Assembly: GCA_025996865.1 (NCBI GenBank)
Contig: BNTV01000001.1
Coordinates: 1-64,000, forward strand
DNA: 64,000 nucleotides
From: Bacteroidia bacterium
GTDB taxonomy: Bacteria; Bacteroidota; Bacteroidia; Bacteroidales; Azobacteroidaceae
Direction of reading: 5' to 3'
Below the pieces are notes generated by a model, which was not told the DNA's origin, ran no database searches, and was given only the letters and a program-made list of their open reading frames with translations. Positions 52,649 through 61,250 of this stretch are shown one piece after another. How positions within the stretch are numbered: the stretch's first letter is position 1; each line of letters begins with the position of its first letter. The translations under genes and the position numbers were made by a program.

Positions 52649-52966
52649 ATGGAAATAGTAATGGTAGAAGCCCGCACATACGAGGCGATGATGTCCCGCT
52701 TCGAGGCATTTGCCCGAAAGGTGGAAGTCCTGTGCGAACGGCATCAGGATAAAGCGTTGAAGCAATGGCTGGACAACCAGGATGTGTGTATCATCCTGAA
52801 CATAAGTCCGCGCACATTGCAGACTTACCGCGATAACGGAACCCTGCCTTATTCGCAGGTGAACCACAAAATGTATTACAGACCCGAAGACGTGCAGGCG
52901 GCGCTCCGGTTAATCGAAGAAAAGCGCCCGAAACTCGGACGAAAGGAGGCGCCTTATGGAAGATAA
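52649..52966 (+). CDS. Excisionase-like HTH protein A, element 1
   Basis: 105 residues. A helical N-terminus (VEARTYEAMMSRFEAFARKV) precedes an HTH_17-type winged helix: WLDNQDVCIILNISPRTLQT, YRDNGTLPYSQVNHKMYYRP, EDVQAALR. It is the counterpart of 57479-57769 in the mirror arm. It overlaps protein B by 11 bp, so both form a two-gene unit. Probably directs integration/excision or arm-gene expression. Confidence 0.75.
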   Translation: MEIVMVEARTYEAMMSRFEAFARKVEVLCERHQDKALKQWLDNQDVCIILNISPRTLQTYRDNGTLPYSQVNHKMYYRPEDVQAALRLIEEKRPKLGRKEAPYGR

Positions 52967-53252
52967 CCTGATAACAAGGGACAATGAACGCCTGAAATCG
53001 TTTTTCAAAGCGCTTGACCGGATGCTGGCAGGATTGGAAAAAATGGCCGGAAGCTACCGCCCGCCGTTGGACGGCGAACGCTTCCTGACCGACAAGGAAG
53101 TTACCCGGCAGTTGAAAGTCAGCCGCCGCACGTTGCAGGAGTGGCGGTATAGCGGACGGATACCCTATCTCCAAATAGGCAACAAGATACTTTTCCGCGA
53201 GAGCGACATTCAGGCAATGCTCGACAGGAATCTGCATAAGGCGTTTAAGTAA
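52956..53252 (+). CDS. Excisionase-like HTH protein B, element 1
   Basis: 98 residues. An N-terminal helix (RLKSFFKALDRMLAGLEKMA) precedes the winged helix FLTDKEVTRQLKVSRRTLQE, WRYSGRIPYLQIGNKILFRE, SDIQAMLDRN. It is the counterpart of 57167-57475. It converges on the RhuM-domain gene across a strong hairpin. Confidence 0.75.
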   Translation: MEDNLITRDNERLKSFFKALDRMLAGLEKMAGSYRPPLDGERFLTDKEVTRQLKVSRRTLQEWRYSGRIPYLQIGNKILFRESDIQAMLDRNLHKAFK

Positions 53253-53273
53253 GCGATTCTCCATTAAATAAAA

Positions 53274-53318
53274 CAGCCGTAAGGTTTCCTTTGAGGGATA
53301 TTCTTACGGCTGCTTTTT
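53274..53318. terminator. Terminator between HTH-B and the RhuM-domain gene
   Basis: CAGCCGTAAG (53274-53283) pairs perfectly with CTTACGGCTG (53303-53312), followed by CTTTTTT, between two convergent genes. Confidence 0.75.
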
Positions 53319-53701
53319 TAATTGTACAAAGCCCTGTTTGATAATTGCATGATGAGTTTTGCCGGTAACGGGTTGGCCGTTATTCTTCGGATTACCCGCT
53401 CCCTGAACAGTTCTGCTTCCGGTGAATGAACCCTGAAAGCAAGGGCGGTTATCATATCCAACCCATAAACAGCGGGTATTACGCTATTTCCCGTTACGGT
53501 CGCCGGACAGGAAATATCCGTCCGGATTACTCCTGATTTCAGGATCGCTTTTACATGGTCGTTAATTGTCCTGACATAAACACCGAACAAGGCGGCAATT
53601 TCAAATGATGTCATCATCACTTCACCGGATTGCGGTACGGATATGATTCCGTTTTCTATGGTTATTATTTGGCTGTCGCCGATTTTCAATTCCCTTTTCA
53701 T
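53318..53701 (-). CDS. Short protein with RhuM-type N-terminal domain, element 1
   Basis: 127 residues. It resembles only the N-terminal DNA-binding-like domain of RhuM: MTSFEIAALFGVYVRTINDH, VKAILKSGVIRTD, VYGLDMITALAFRVHSPEAE, LFRERVIRR. The counterpart at 56759 is about 40% similar. It is encoded just downstream of an integrase (18 bp) in the same direction; a role in integrase control is possible. Confidence 0.65.
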   Translation of the reverse strand: MKRELKIGDSQIITIENGIISVPQSGEVMMTSFEIAALFGVYVRTINDHVKAILKSGVIRTDISCPATVTGNSVIPAVYGLDMITALAFRVHSPEAELFRERVIRRITANPLPAKLIMQLSNRALYN

Positions 53702-53719
53702 TGTTTTACTTTTTTATAT

Positions 53720-54928
53720 TTATATTGCTATTGATTGACTGTTCGTATTCCTGCGTATCAGCAGTTTATCCATATCTGCGGATATTTTTGTGTCTGTTAT
53801 CCGGGCGTAACCCTGTGTGGTGGAAATGTTCGCATGCCCCATCATTTTGGCAATGCTCTCTATCGAAACACCCGCCGAAATCAACAGGGTTCCGAACGAG
53901 TGCCTGCTTTGATGATACGAAAGATTCTCTTTCAATTTCATAGTAATACCGATTTGATTTATATCGTACCAAATCATATCCCGGACAGGCAGCGGAAATA
54001 CAGGCTTGCTGCCGTCGATAGTGTTATAGAGTGAAAGTATCTGCCCTGCTATCGGGTGCAGGGGAATGAATGCTTCCACGTTTGTCTTTACCCGTTGCTT
54101 GCGGATATAGAGCCTGCCCTCCGCCGTTTTTCCAATATGGTGCGGGTAAAGGCGGTGCATGTCCACGTAAGCCAGACCGGTCAGCGATGAAAAGATGAAA
54201 GCCCTGCGAACCAGTTCCATCCGTGGTTCAGGCATTGGAGTTTCCATTATCCGCTTTAAATCGTTTTTGCTTATGTAGCGGTGCCTGGCCGGTTCTTTCT
54301 TCTCGTATCTTACGTCTTCAAGCGGATTGCTTCTCAATACCTCTTGATCAATGGCAATGTAGATAAGGCGGTTGAGCCAGGTGATGCACTTGTTGATATA
54401 CCCCGGTTTCCGCTCATGTACTGTTTTCATATAGGTTTTGAACGATTCGCCGAACTCTCCGGTAATATCCGTAAAAGAAATATCCTCCATTCCTCTTGAA
54501 CGAAGGAACTCCTGCAAGTTCAGTTGTGAGAGTTTGGACTGCCGGTAGGTAGTGGTCGAGTTTATCTCTGTTGAGCGAATCCGCAGGCGTTCTATCTCCA
54601 CTTCGCCCGCTTTGAGCAGACAAGTCGGAATGGAATTTACCCCGGCAACCGTATTTTTGAGTAGCTCGCTGCTGACTACTCCCTGTTCTTTCAGGATATG
54701 CTCATAGGTCTGTTCCAAACGTCGGCGGAAAGCAGTAAGCTGATTGTTATCCCTTTCGGACTTGATGATGCCTTTTTGGGCATTCCAGGCATCGGGCCGG
54801 CAATAGATACCTGTTGCGAGCGTGGAACTTTTGCCGTCGATGCTGATCCGGCACATGACGGCTGTCGTGCCATCGGTCTTTACTTTACTCCGGTTAATGT
54901 AGAATAATAATTTGAATGTACTTCGCAT
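53720..54928 (-). CDS. int: Tyrosine recombinase/integrase 1
   Basis: 402 residues. An Arm-binding N-terminal domain (FKLLFYINRSKVKTDGTTAV), a SAM-like core-binding domain (about 105-200) and a catalytic domain. The catalytic box has HQSRHSFGTLLIS (His-x-x-Arg-His), GHANISTTQGYARIT (nucleophile Tyr). The first Arg position is in FSSLTGLAYVDM, which lacks arginine as in IntDOT-type enzymes. It mediates integration and excision of the element. It follows integrase 2 by 28 bp in the same operon. Confidence 0.92.
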   Translation of the reverse strand: MRSTFKLLFYINRSKVKTDGTTAVMCRISIDGKSSTLATGIYCRPDAWNAQKGIIKSERDNNQLTAFRRRLEQTYEHILKEQGVVSSELLKNTVAGVNSIPTCLLKAGEVEIERLRIRSTEINSTTTYRQSKLSQLNLQEFLRSRGMEDISFTDITGEFGESFKTYMKTVHERKPGYINKCITWLNRLIYIAIDQEVLRSNPLEDVRYEKKEPARHRYISKNDLKRIMETPMPEPRMELVRRAFIFSSLTGLAYVDMHRLYPHHIGKTAEGRLYIRKQRVKTNVEAFIPLHPIAGQILSLYNTIDGSKPVFPLPVRDMIWYDINQIGITMKLKENLSYHQSRHSFGTLLISAGVSIESIAKMMGHANISTTQGYARITDTKISADMDKLLIRRNTNSQSIAI

Positions 54929-54956
54929 TGCTGTATAATGTTTAATTGTTAATTGT

Positions 54957-56186
54957 TTAAAGAACTAATTTCAAATCTTGAGTGGCCTCGATGAACCTGT
55001 CCATATCATCGAAAAGTTTCTTCGGAGTTACACGGGCATAGATTTGAGTGGTTTGGATATTGCTGTGTCCGAGCATACGGCTGATAGTTTCTATCGGCAC
55101 GCCCTCTTCGAGCGTAATAAGGCTTGCAAAGCTGTGCCTCCCTGAATGATAGGTCATTGGCTCTTTTATATCCGCCATAATCCGCAACCCTTTCATGTTG
55201 GCTTTTACCATGTCTGCGGATTGCATCGGGAACAGGGTATCCCGATTTTCATCCCTGTATTTTTCGATTAGGGCGATAGCTTCGGGCAATAATTTGATAC
55301 GCGCCCGGTAGTCCGTTTTCTTCCTTGCATATTTGAGCCAAAGGCTGCCTTCTTCATCCGTAAACAGGTTTTCTTTGGTAATGCGGACTACATCTGCGTA
55401 AGCTGTACCCGTGTAACAGGCGAAAAGGAACAAATCCCTCGTGAAACGGGTTGAAGGGCGGTTTCGGGGGATATCCAAATCCCGTATTTTCTCGAAACTC
55501 TCCCGGCTTAATGCTTTCGGGGTGGTTTCTTTCTGTTTGGGCAGCTTGTAATGGGCAAAGTGAAACCGCTCGGAAATGCCCTCCTTGAAAGCAATCTTGC
55601 AGATTTTCTTTAAAATAGCAAGATAATGGCGGACGGTATCCATCGCATAACCCTGTTCGCCCAAAACAAAATCCTGGTATTCCCGGATGAATTGTTCGTT
55701 CAGCTGCCCGAATGCGACATCTTTTGTCTTGAACTTCTTTTTAATGAACTTGCCGAGCGAACGATGCGTGTACACATAAGTGCTTAGCGTGGTTGGAGCG
55801 CAGTCTATTCCGACACGGGCTTTCAGCCCCTCCATGTACCGGTCGAGAAGGGAAAGCAGGGTCATTTGTGCGTCCATGCTTCCCTGATAGAAGACCTTTA
55901 CTGCCTCTGCATCAAACGGCTTTTTGCGTTCCACGAGGCTGTCGAATGCCGAATGCACCGCCAGCAAAAGTTTCTCAATCTTGGCATTCACTTCGACCGC
56001 CTCACGGCTCTTGCCGTCCAGCCTGCTTTCGCGGGGATTCCACAAGCCGGGGGTGCAGGACAGTTTCGTACCGAACTGCGCCATTGACCGGTTTACAGTG
56101 ATGCGTCCCATAACCGGAGCCTTGCCCGATTTATCCAAACCGCTCTTTTTCAGGTAGAGCAACACCTTGAATTTTTCTACTTTCAT
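54957..56186 (-). CDS. int: Tyrosine recombinase/integrase 2
   Basis: 409 residues with the same domain order as integrase 1. The catalytic region shows FACYTGTAYADVVRIT (no first Arg), YHSGRHSFASLITLEEGVPI and GHSNIQTTQIYARVTPKKLF (nucleophile Tyr). It is the first gene of the leftward integrase operon and lies at the right edge of element 1. Two tandem integrases may act together, as in several Bacteroidota elements. A GCCACTAAAAATA leader motif variant lies near the start codon. Confidence 0.92.
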   Translation of the reverse strand: MKVEKFKVLLYLKKSGLDKSGKAPVMGRITVNRSMAQFGTKLSCTPGLWNPRESRLDGKSREAVEVNAKIEKLLLAVHSAFDSLVERKKPFDAEAVKVFYQGSMDAQMTLLSLLDRYMEGLKARVGIDCAPTTLSTYVYTHRSLGKFIKKKFKTKDVAFGQLNEQFIREYQDFVLGEQGYAMDTVRHYLAILKKICKIAFKEGISERFHFAHYKLPKQKETTPKALSRESFEKIRDLDIPRNRPSTRFTRDLFLFACYTGTAYADVVRITKENLFTDEEGSLWLKYARKKTDYRARIKLLPEAIALIEKYRDENRDTLFPMQSADMVKANMKGLRIMADIKEPMTYHSGRHSFASLITLEEGVPIETISRMLGHSNIQTTQIYARVTPKKLFDDMDRFIEATQDLKLVL

Positions 56187-56427
56187 ACGCTTATATTTTT
56201 AGTGGCAAAATTAGCCATTGTACAAGCGTTCTTTGTTATGCAAAAGACTGTCAAACAGCGCAAAGGACACTGATTTGATTTCTTTTATCCGTACCCTGTT
56301 ACCTGTCCGTTTTCCGGTAACAACCGGCTAACGGTTTGGTAACTGAAATACCGCGATTTTATGTCCGGTTCTGCATTTTCTGCAAGACGGAAAAATCAAT
56401 CAAACTTGCTTATTCTAAACCGATTGC
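56187..56427. other. Junction between the two head-to-head elements
   Basis: This 241-bp segment lies between the intact integrase operon of element 1 and the truncated integrase of element 2. No gene is visible. It has a few short palindromic words (for example CCGGTAAC near 56319 and GGTAACTG near 56337). The attachment core of element 1 should be here or just beyond; I could not pick it out. Confidence 0.5.
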
Positions 56428-56757
56428 GTGTCGTTTGCCCTGTCTTGGGATTGCTTGCTTTTGGAGGGAATTACTCACAAAGCACGACATAATTTCGGAA
56501 CGCATATTACGCTCTCACAGGGCGTTCCTATTGAAACCGTAAGCCGGATGATGGGACATAAGAATATCTCCACCACACAGATATACGCCAAAGTAACCGA
56601 TAAAAAAGTGGATGAAGATATGAAACGGCTTAAATCCCGGACGGCATCTAAAGCTAATAAAGTTACATTGTATGAAGATGAATCGCTCCGGGCGGCTATC
56701 CGTTATCCCGGAGAAAGGAAGAAAAACAAGAATGTTCAACCCTCAAACAATCAATAA
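56428..56757 (+). pseudogene. Tyrosine recombinase, C-terminal fragment, element 2
   Basis: The recognisable part encodes the end of the catalytic domain: HKARHNFGTHITLSQGVPIE, TVSRMMGHKNISTTQIYAKV (nucleophile Tyr), KVDEDMKRL. The N-terminal 300 residues, including DNA-binding domains, are missing, and the first 15 codons are not homologous. So element 2 has lost its integrase, probably when the two elements came together. It is 1 bp from the RhuM-domain gene, mirroring element 1. Confidence 0.85.
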
Positions 56758-56758
56758 A

Positions 56759-57115
56759 ATGAATACAACAACAATCAAAATAGAAGAAGGACGGGTAATT
56801 ATCCGTTCAATAGCGGGCGGCGTTTGGCTTACCCAGCACGAAATCGCCGATATTTTCAGCGTGTTCATATCGGCTATAAACAGCAATATCCGTTCCATAC
56901 TAAAAAACGAGATATTACGGGAAGATATGGTTTGCCGCCATAAGGATAATGGAAACGGCAGTATATTGACACTCTATAATCTGGAAATGATAACGGCACT
57001 GGCTTTCCGGCTCAAATCCCGGCAGGCACAATATTTTCGTGAGTGGATTACCGGACAGGCATTGAATCCCGTAATACTTTGGAAAATCCCCGGCATTAAT
57101 ACGATGCTGAATTGA
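56759..57115 (+). CDS. Short protein with RhuM-type N-terminal domain, element 2
   Basis: 118 residues from the ATG at 56759. The pattern GGVWLTQHEIADIFSVFISA, INSNIRSILKNEILREDMVC, LYNLEMITALAFRLKSRQAQ and YFREWITGQAL matches the RhuM N-terminal domain and the gene at 53318. In-frame upstream ATGs lie inside the integrase remnant and are unlikely starts. Confidence 0.65.
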   Translation: MNTTTIKIEEGRVIIRSIAGGVWLTQHEIADIFSVFISAINSNIRSILKNEILREDMVCRHKDNGNGSILTLYNLEMITALAFRLKSRQAQYFREWITGQALNPVILWKIPGINTMLN

Positions 57116-57129
57116 TTGCTATATGCCGG

Positions 57130-57168
57130 AAACAAGAAACGACCCGTAAATAAGGTCGTTTCTTGTTT
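57130..57168. terminator. Strong bidirectional hairpin
   Basis: AAACAAGAAACGACC (57130-57144) and GGTCGTTTCTTGTTT (57154-57168) form a 15-bp perfect stem between convergent genes, the mirror of the hairpin at 53274-53318. Confidence 0.8.
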
Positions 57169-57475
57169 ATACCAATTCCTGTTGGTCGATGGTCTGCTTT
57201 CGGGAATCTTCCAAAAATTGCTGTATTTCTAATTCTTTATAAAGAATTTTACCACAGATCAGGTAATAGGGAATAGTTCCTGCCGAACGGTATTCCTGTA
57301 ATGTCCTGCGGCTTACCCTCAGCCTTTCCGAAAGCTCCCGGTCGGTAACGAAGCGTTGCCCGTTAAAAGAACGACGGGAGGGGACTTCCAATTTATCAAT
57401 CAGACTACTTGCCTTTTCCAACCGTCGAAAAATGTCTATCACGCGCGGATCGCTTTTTTCAATCAAATTATTCAT
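57167..57475 (-). CDS. Excisionase-like HTH protein B, element 2
   Basis: 102 residues: an N-terminal helix (RVIDIFRRLEKASSLIDKLE) and a winged helix (FVTDRELSERLRVSRRTLQE, YRSAGTIPYYLICGKILYKE, LEIQQFLEDSR). Counterpart of 52956-53252. It follows protein A by 3 bp on the same strand. Confidence 0.75.
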   Translation of the reverse strand: MNNLIEKSDPRVIDIFRRLEKASSLIDKLEVPSRRSFNGQRFVTDRELSERLRVSRRTLQEYRSAGTIPYYLICGKILYKELEIQQFLEDSRKQTIDQQELV

Positions 57476-57478
57476 GAC

Positions 57479-57769
57479 CTACATTTTTTTCGGTTGATGA
57501 GCCGAAGATTGCAGTAGTTTCTGCACATCTTCCGGCTTGTAACGTATCTTATACTCTATACGGCTATAAGGTAATAACCCCTTTTCCCGATAGCTTTGCA
57601 GGGTACGTTTGGTTATATCCAATATCTCGCAAACATCCTGATTATCCAGCCATTTTTTCAAACTTAAATCTTCCTGACGACGGTATAACCTCTCCGCCTT
57701 TTCTTCAATATCTTCGACACGTTTTACTAAAGTGTCAAAGACCTTTATACTCATACTGATTATCTCCAT
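57479..57769 (-). CDS. Excisionase-like HTH protein A, element 2
   Basis: 96 residues: a coiled-coil-like N-terminus (VFDTLVKRVEDIEEKAERLY) and a winged helix (WLDNQDVCEILDITKRTLQS, YREKGLLPYSRIEYKIRYKP, EDVQKLLQ). Counterpart of 52649-52966, sharing WLDNQDVCxIL. Confidence 0.75.
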   Translation of the reverse strand: MEIISMSIKVFDTLVKRVEDIEEKAERLYRRQEDLSLKKWLDNQDVCEILDITKRTLQSYREKGLLPYSRIEYKIRYKPEDVQKLLQSSAHQPKKM

Positions 57770-58046
57770 ATTTCTACGCTTTGTATTCCCGGAGAAACAA
57801 AAATAGACATTCCCATTTATCTATTTACCGCTCTATTTTTCTATGGCATAGAGTGGCTACCAACTAAAACAGACTGGCAGCCAAAGTTGGTCAACCGCCA
57901 ATAAATACAGCGATTGCAGTGATTGTTTCCCATAATAACCAATCACTGATATAGTTTTTTCTACCGTTCTCCCGGTATAACGTCTTCCTCATTTTTATAT
58001 GCCTGGATATGGAGAGGGTAAAAACATGATGGTTCTGTTGTCAGCA

Positions 58047-58226
58047 GCAAAGGTATTTCCGGCGTTCACGCCCAACAAAATTTTTAGCAAAAAATCTTCC
58101 TCTTTCCCTACGGGCGAGCGTATTTCCCGCGAAAAATTTGGTGTGGGCTAACACCTACCTTTTTAAGCTACTGAAACAGAACTCATCATACCCTCTCCGT
58201 TACGGCATAAAAAAAAGTCAGACGTT
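58047..58226 (+). ncRNA. Conserved leader, candidate structured RNA, copy 2
   Basis: It shares ordered blocks with copy 1: GCAAAGGTATTTCC (58047 on), AAAAATCTTCCTCTTTCCCT (58090-58109, 20 of 20 identical), GGGCGAGCGTATTT (58112-58125), CTTTTTAAGC, CTGAAAC and ACGGCAT. Hairpins GGCG/CGCC (58061-58072) and GGTGT/ACACC (about 58139-58154) are visible. It runs to the ATG of the small membrane protein. The region 57770-58046 before it holds no gene. Confidence 0.6.
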
Positions 58227-58466
58227 ATGAGAACAATAGAAAAAATAAATAGGAAACAGGAATCTATCAACCATCCATTAAGCATAAAATTGGTGGTAAA
58301 GATAGTAGCGACCGCAGTAGGTTTCTATGTGTGGGGTATCGACTTTATTTGGGTGGTTTTGGGCGTGGTTTTCTGTTGGAATATCCTAAAGGGTATCGCA
58401 TCCTGCCTTTTCTCTCTCATCGCTCTGATAGGCTTTTTCTGGTTTTTATTCACTCACATTTTTTAA
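58227..58466 (+). CDS. Small membrane protein, paralogue of 51458
   Basis: 79 residues, with hydrophobic helices (LSIKLVVKIVATAVGFYVWG, IDFIWVVLGVVFCWNILKGI, ASCLFSLIALIGFFWFLFTH). Same layout as the element 1 copy. It follows the conserved leader directly and is separated from the next gene by 11 bp. Unknown function. Confidence 0.65.
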   Translation: MRTIEKINRKQESINHPLSIKLVVKIVATAVGFYVWGIDFIWVVLGVVFCWNILKGIASCLFSLIALIGFFWFLFTHIF

Positions 58467-58477
58467 TCCCAACGATT

Positions 58478-59470
58478 ATGAGCAAAGTGTTTTTATTAGG
58501 AGCAAACAAGGAGATAGACAGAGCCAAACAAGTGGTAGAAGTCAATCAGATAATCCAAATGGAGGGTTACAGCTACGACAGGTATGTAGTATATGAAATC
58601 CGCAAAAATGATTGGGGCATTGCTTACAAGTTGATTAACCTGCGGACAAAGGATTTTCAGACGGCTGACATTATCAGACCATTAAACGAAAAATTCGGTA
58701 TCGGTTATTACTATGACAGCGAGAACCCTCAATTTATGGACAGTTTCGAGGTAGCGATACTTCTTCAACAAGCACACGGACAGAAGCAAGTGGAGCAGGA
58801 CGAAGCCGAAAAGGAAAAAATCAGAGTAGAGCAGGTTAAAGAAATCGGAGGAAAACGCTTTGCCGAGATATTCCCCGAAGATGCACAAGCAGTTATCGTG
58901 GCGAGATTGAAACAGGACGACAGCGACCGAATGACCGATTATTATGCACACAGTACGCAACGCACTGTTATTTTGGGCTTTTCTAAGCACAAACGGGACA
59001 TCTTTTCCGAAATGCGGAAACACGCTCCCAATTTAGAAGAAACCGCCTATTTAGCCGAGTTTAATGAGGATTATGAACACCGTGAGAAATACAGCATGGG
59101 CGACGGCTATTATTTGGGAGAGAGTAAATATTGCGGTTGGATAATCGAAAAAGTGAAAGTCTATGACCGCAATCGCACGATAGAGGATTTTGCCTACACC
59201 GCAGGGAACGAAGACAATATACACCTTTCAAAGACCGATACAACGCCACCGAGCAAGCCGACAGAAGAAACCAAAGGCGGTTGCACATTGGTAGAGTATT
59301 CAGCCAAAGCCGTAGCCGTTTTCGGAGATACCAAGTCAATCAAAGACGAACTCAAAGCAATGGGTGGACGATTTAACAGTCATCTGACATTCAACGGAAA
59401 GAGGTTAGCTGGTTGGATATTCACAAAATCACAGGAACAGCAATTAGCCTATTATTTCGGATTAGATTAA
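58478..59470 (+). CDS. Hypothetical protein with conserved C-terminal domain of phage/plasmid proteins
   Basis: 330 residues from the ATG at 58478; the longer frame from 58331 overlaps the membrane protein gene and is rejected. A charged helical stretch (about 105-150, QVEQDEAEKEKIRVEQVKEI) precedes a middle domain. The C-terminal 50 residues (YSAKAVAVFGDTKSIKDELK, AMGGRFNSHLTFNGKRLAGW, IFTKSQEQQL) match a short module at the end of many phage, plasmid and element proteins, of unknown function. First of a rightward block ending at 62.6 kb. Confidence 0.6.
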   Translation: MSKVFLLGANKEIDRAKQVVEVNQIIQMEGYSYDRYVVYEIRKNDWGIAYKLINLRTKDFQTADIIRPLNEKFGIGYYYDSENPQFMDSFEVAILLQQAHGQKQVEQDEAEKEKIRVEQVKEIGGKRFAEIFPEDAQAVIVARLKQDDSDRMTDYYAHSTQRTVILGFSKHKRDIFSEMRKHAPNLEETAYLAEFNEDYEHREKYSMGDGYYLGESKYCGWIIEKVKVYDRNRTIEDFAYTAGNEDNIHLSKTDTTPPSKPTEETKGGCTLVEYSAKAVAVFGDTKSIKDELKAMGGRFNSHLTFNGKRLAGWIFTKSQEQQLAYYFGLD

Positions 59471-59480
59471 GTATTCATAC

Positions 59481-59500
59481 GGGGCGGAGCAATTCGCCCC
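59481..59500. terminator. Intergenic GC hairpin
   Basis: GGGGCG pairs with CGCCCC across an 8-nt loop in the 46-bp gap. It has no T-run, so it may act in mRNA stability or partial termination. Confidence 0.4.
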
Positions 59501-59516
59501 ACAAATCACAAAAACA

Positions 59517-59945
59517 ATGAAAGCAGAAAATACAGCAACCGATTATTTCAAAATAACTATACAGAGTTATTTAGAACAGAGAGCGCAGACCGATGAACTG
59601 TTCGCCCCCACCTATGCCAAGTCGAACAAGAACATTGACGATTGTGTAACCTACATTCTCAATTACGTGCAGCAAAGCGGAATATGTGGATTTACGGATG
59701 ATGAAATTTACTCCCTTGCCCTGCATTATTACGATGAGGACAATATCGAGGTTGGCAAGCGCATTGAGTGTAATGTTGTGGTAAACCATACCATTATCCT
59801 AACCGATGAAGAAAAAGCACAGGCACGACAGAAAGCCATTCAGAAAGTACAGGACGAAGCCTATGCCAAAATGAAACACGGTAATGCCAAGCCGAAAGCC
59901 AAGCAACCCGAAACGAACACAGTCCCTAACCTATTCAATTTTTGA
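59517..59945 (+). CDS. pcfK: PcfK-like protein
   Basis: 142 residues. The N-terminal half fits the PcfK family: FKITIQSYLEQRAQTDELFA, KNIDDCVTYILNYVQQSGIC, GFTDDEIYSLALHYYDED. The C-terminal tail is Lys/Pro-rich. Named after an Enterococcus conjugative plasmid gene; role unknown. It is 3 bp upstream of pcfJ, the usual pairing. Confidence 0.8.
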   Translation: MKAENTATDYFKITIQSYLEQRAQTDELFAPTYAKSNKNIDDCVTYILNYVQQSGICGFTDDEIYSLALHYYDEDNIEVGKRIECNVVVNHTIILTDEEKAQARQKAIQKVQDEAYAKMKHGNAKPKAKQPETNTVPNLFNF

Positions 59946-59948
59946 GCC

Positions 59949-61241
59949 ATGAAACCGCTAAATAAATTCCAAGCACAGGTAGTAGAAGCAAGTAAAACCC
60001 TGCCGAAACTCACGAAAGAACAGACCCAATGGGGGTATGAAAACGGTATAGATCATATCGGACACCGCACCGAAAAAGGGGTAATGACCTGTACTAAATG
60101 CGGTCATTCGTGGCAGGGTGCAGGGCATTTGGTCGCCACCCTAACGGATTGCAACTGTCCGAACTGCAATGCCAAACTAACGGTAGAAACCACCAAAAAA
60201 CGAACATTCAACGCTCGTTATTACATGACAGTAATAACCGCCCATGCAGGTTATCAGGTATTGCGCTCTGTAATGCTATTCTGTTCGGTTAAGGTCGGAG
60301 AAACGCCCAAATACGACTATTCAGAGGTTATGCAACGGTGGATTGCTCCTAATGGTAAACATTGCACGTTCGCAAAACTCCGTCAGACAATGGGTACTTG
60401 TTATTATGATGCGTGGATATTTCATACCCCTTTAGAACTGCGACATGAAAATAACAATAACAAGTTTTACATAAATGTATATGACAAAATATACACGGGC
60501 GTAGTTTACCCCCGAATGAAACTTATCCCCGAAATCAAACGCACAGGCATTAGAAAGGCATTCTACGGACAAAAACCGTTAGACCTGTTCCGTACTCTAC
60601 TCACTGACAGCCGTGCCGAAACGCTGATAAAAACAGGCTATACCAAGCTACTCAAACGCATCATGGACAGCGGTTGGAAGAATATCGACAAGTATTGGCA
60701 GTCCGTCCGCATCTGCATCCGAAACGGCTATAAAATCAACGATGCAACGCTTTGGTGCGATTATATAGATTTCTTGCGATTCTTCGGGAAAGACCTCCAT
60801 AACGCTAAATATGTATGCCCGACAGACCTCAAAGCCGAGCATGACCGATATATGCTGAAGAAAGCCAAAGCCGATGCGCAAGCGGAGTTGGAAAAACAAC
60901 TTGAAAAGGAAGCCGAATTTAAGGCAATTAAAGCCAAGTTTTTCGGACTTATATTCTCTGACGGTCGTATCAGCGTCCGTGTACTTGAAAGCGTACAGGA
61001 GATAGTAGCAGAAGGGCAAGCGATGCACCATTGCGTAGGTGGCTATTCTTCAAAGGAAGATTCTCTTATCCTTTCGGCAACCATTGACGGTAAGCGTATC
61101 GAAACCGTAGAGGTATCTATTTCCAAACTGAAAGTAATCCAATGCAGGGGATTATGCAACAAGAATAGCAAGCACCACAGTCAGATACTTTCCCTTGTAA
61201 ATAACAATATGCCACTCATTGAACAGCGATTGGCAGCATAG
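59949..61241 (+). CDS. pcfJ: PcfJ-like protein
   Basis: 430 residues. An N-terminal zinc ribbon (CTKCGHSWQG and CNCPNCNAKL, near residues 50-80) precedes the PcfJ domain, whose C-terminal signature is EGQAMHHCVGGYSSKEDSLI, then VEVSISKLKVIQCRGLCNKN. PcfJ proteins occur with PcfK on conjugative elements and phages; molecular function is unknown, but nucleic acid binding is plausible from the ribbon. Confidence 0.85.
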   Translation: MKPLNKFQAQVVEASKTLPKLTKEQTQWGYENGIDHIGHRTEKGVMTCTKCGHSWQGAGHLVATLTDCNCPNCNAKLTVETTKKRTFNARYYMTVITAHAGYQVLRSVMLFCSVKVGETPKYDYSEVMQRWIAPNGKHCTFAKLRQTMGTCYYDAWIFHTPLELRHENNNNKFYINVYDKIYTGVVYPRMKLIPEIKRTGIRKAFYGQKPLDLFRTLLTDSRAETLIKTGYTKLLKRIMDSGWKNIDKYWQSVRICIRNGYKINDATLWCDYIDFLRFFGKDLHNAKYVCPTDLKAEHDRYMLKKAKADAQAELEKQLEKEAEFKAIKAKFFGLIFSDGRISVRVLESVQEIVAEGQAMHHCVGGYSSKEDSLILSATIDGKRIETVEVSISKLKVIQCRGLCNKNSKHHSQILSLVNNNMPLIEQRLAA

Positions 61242-61250
61242 TTAATAATC

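Noticed and set aside
56187..56427. Exact attachment core between the two elements
   Set aside because: Several short repeats are present, but none recurs convincingly at the left boundary near 2.6-3.0 kb or at the right boundary, so I did not annotate one.
58331..58477. Longer start for the 330-residue gene at 58478
   Set aside because: It would overlap the whole membrane protein gene in another frame; the extra residues have no pattern, and an ATG follows an 11-bp gap at 58478.
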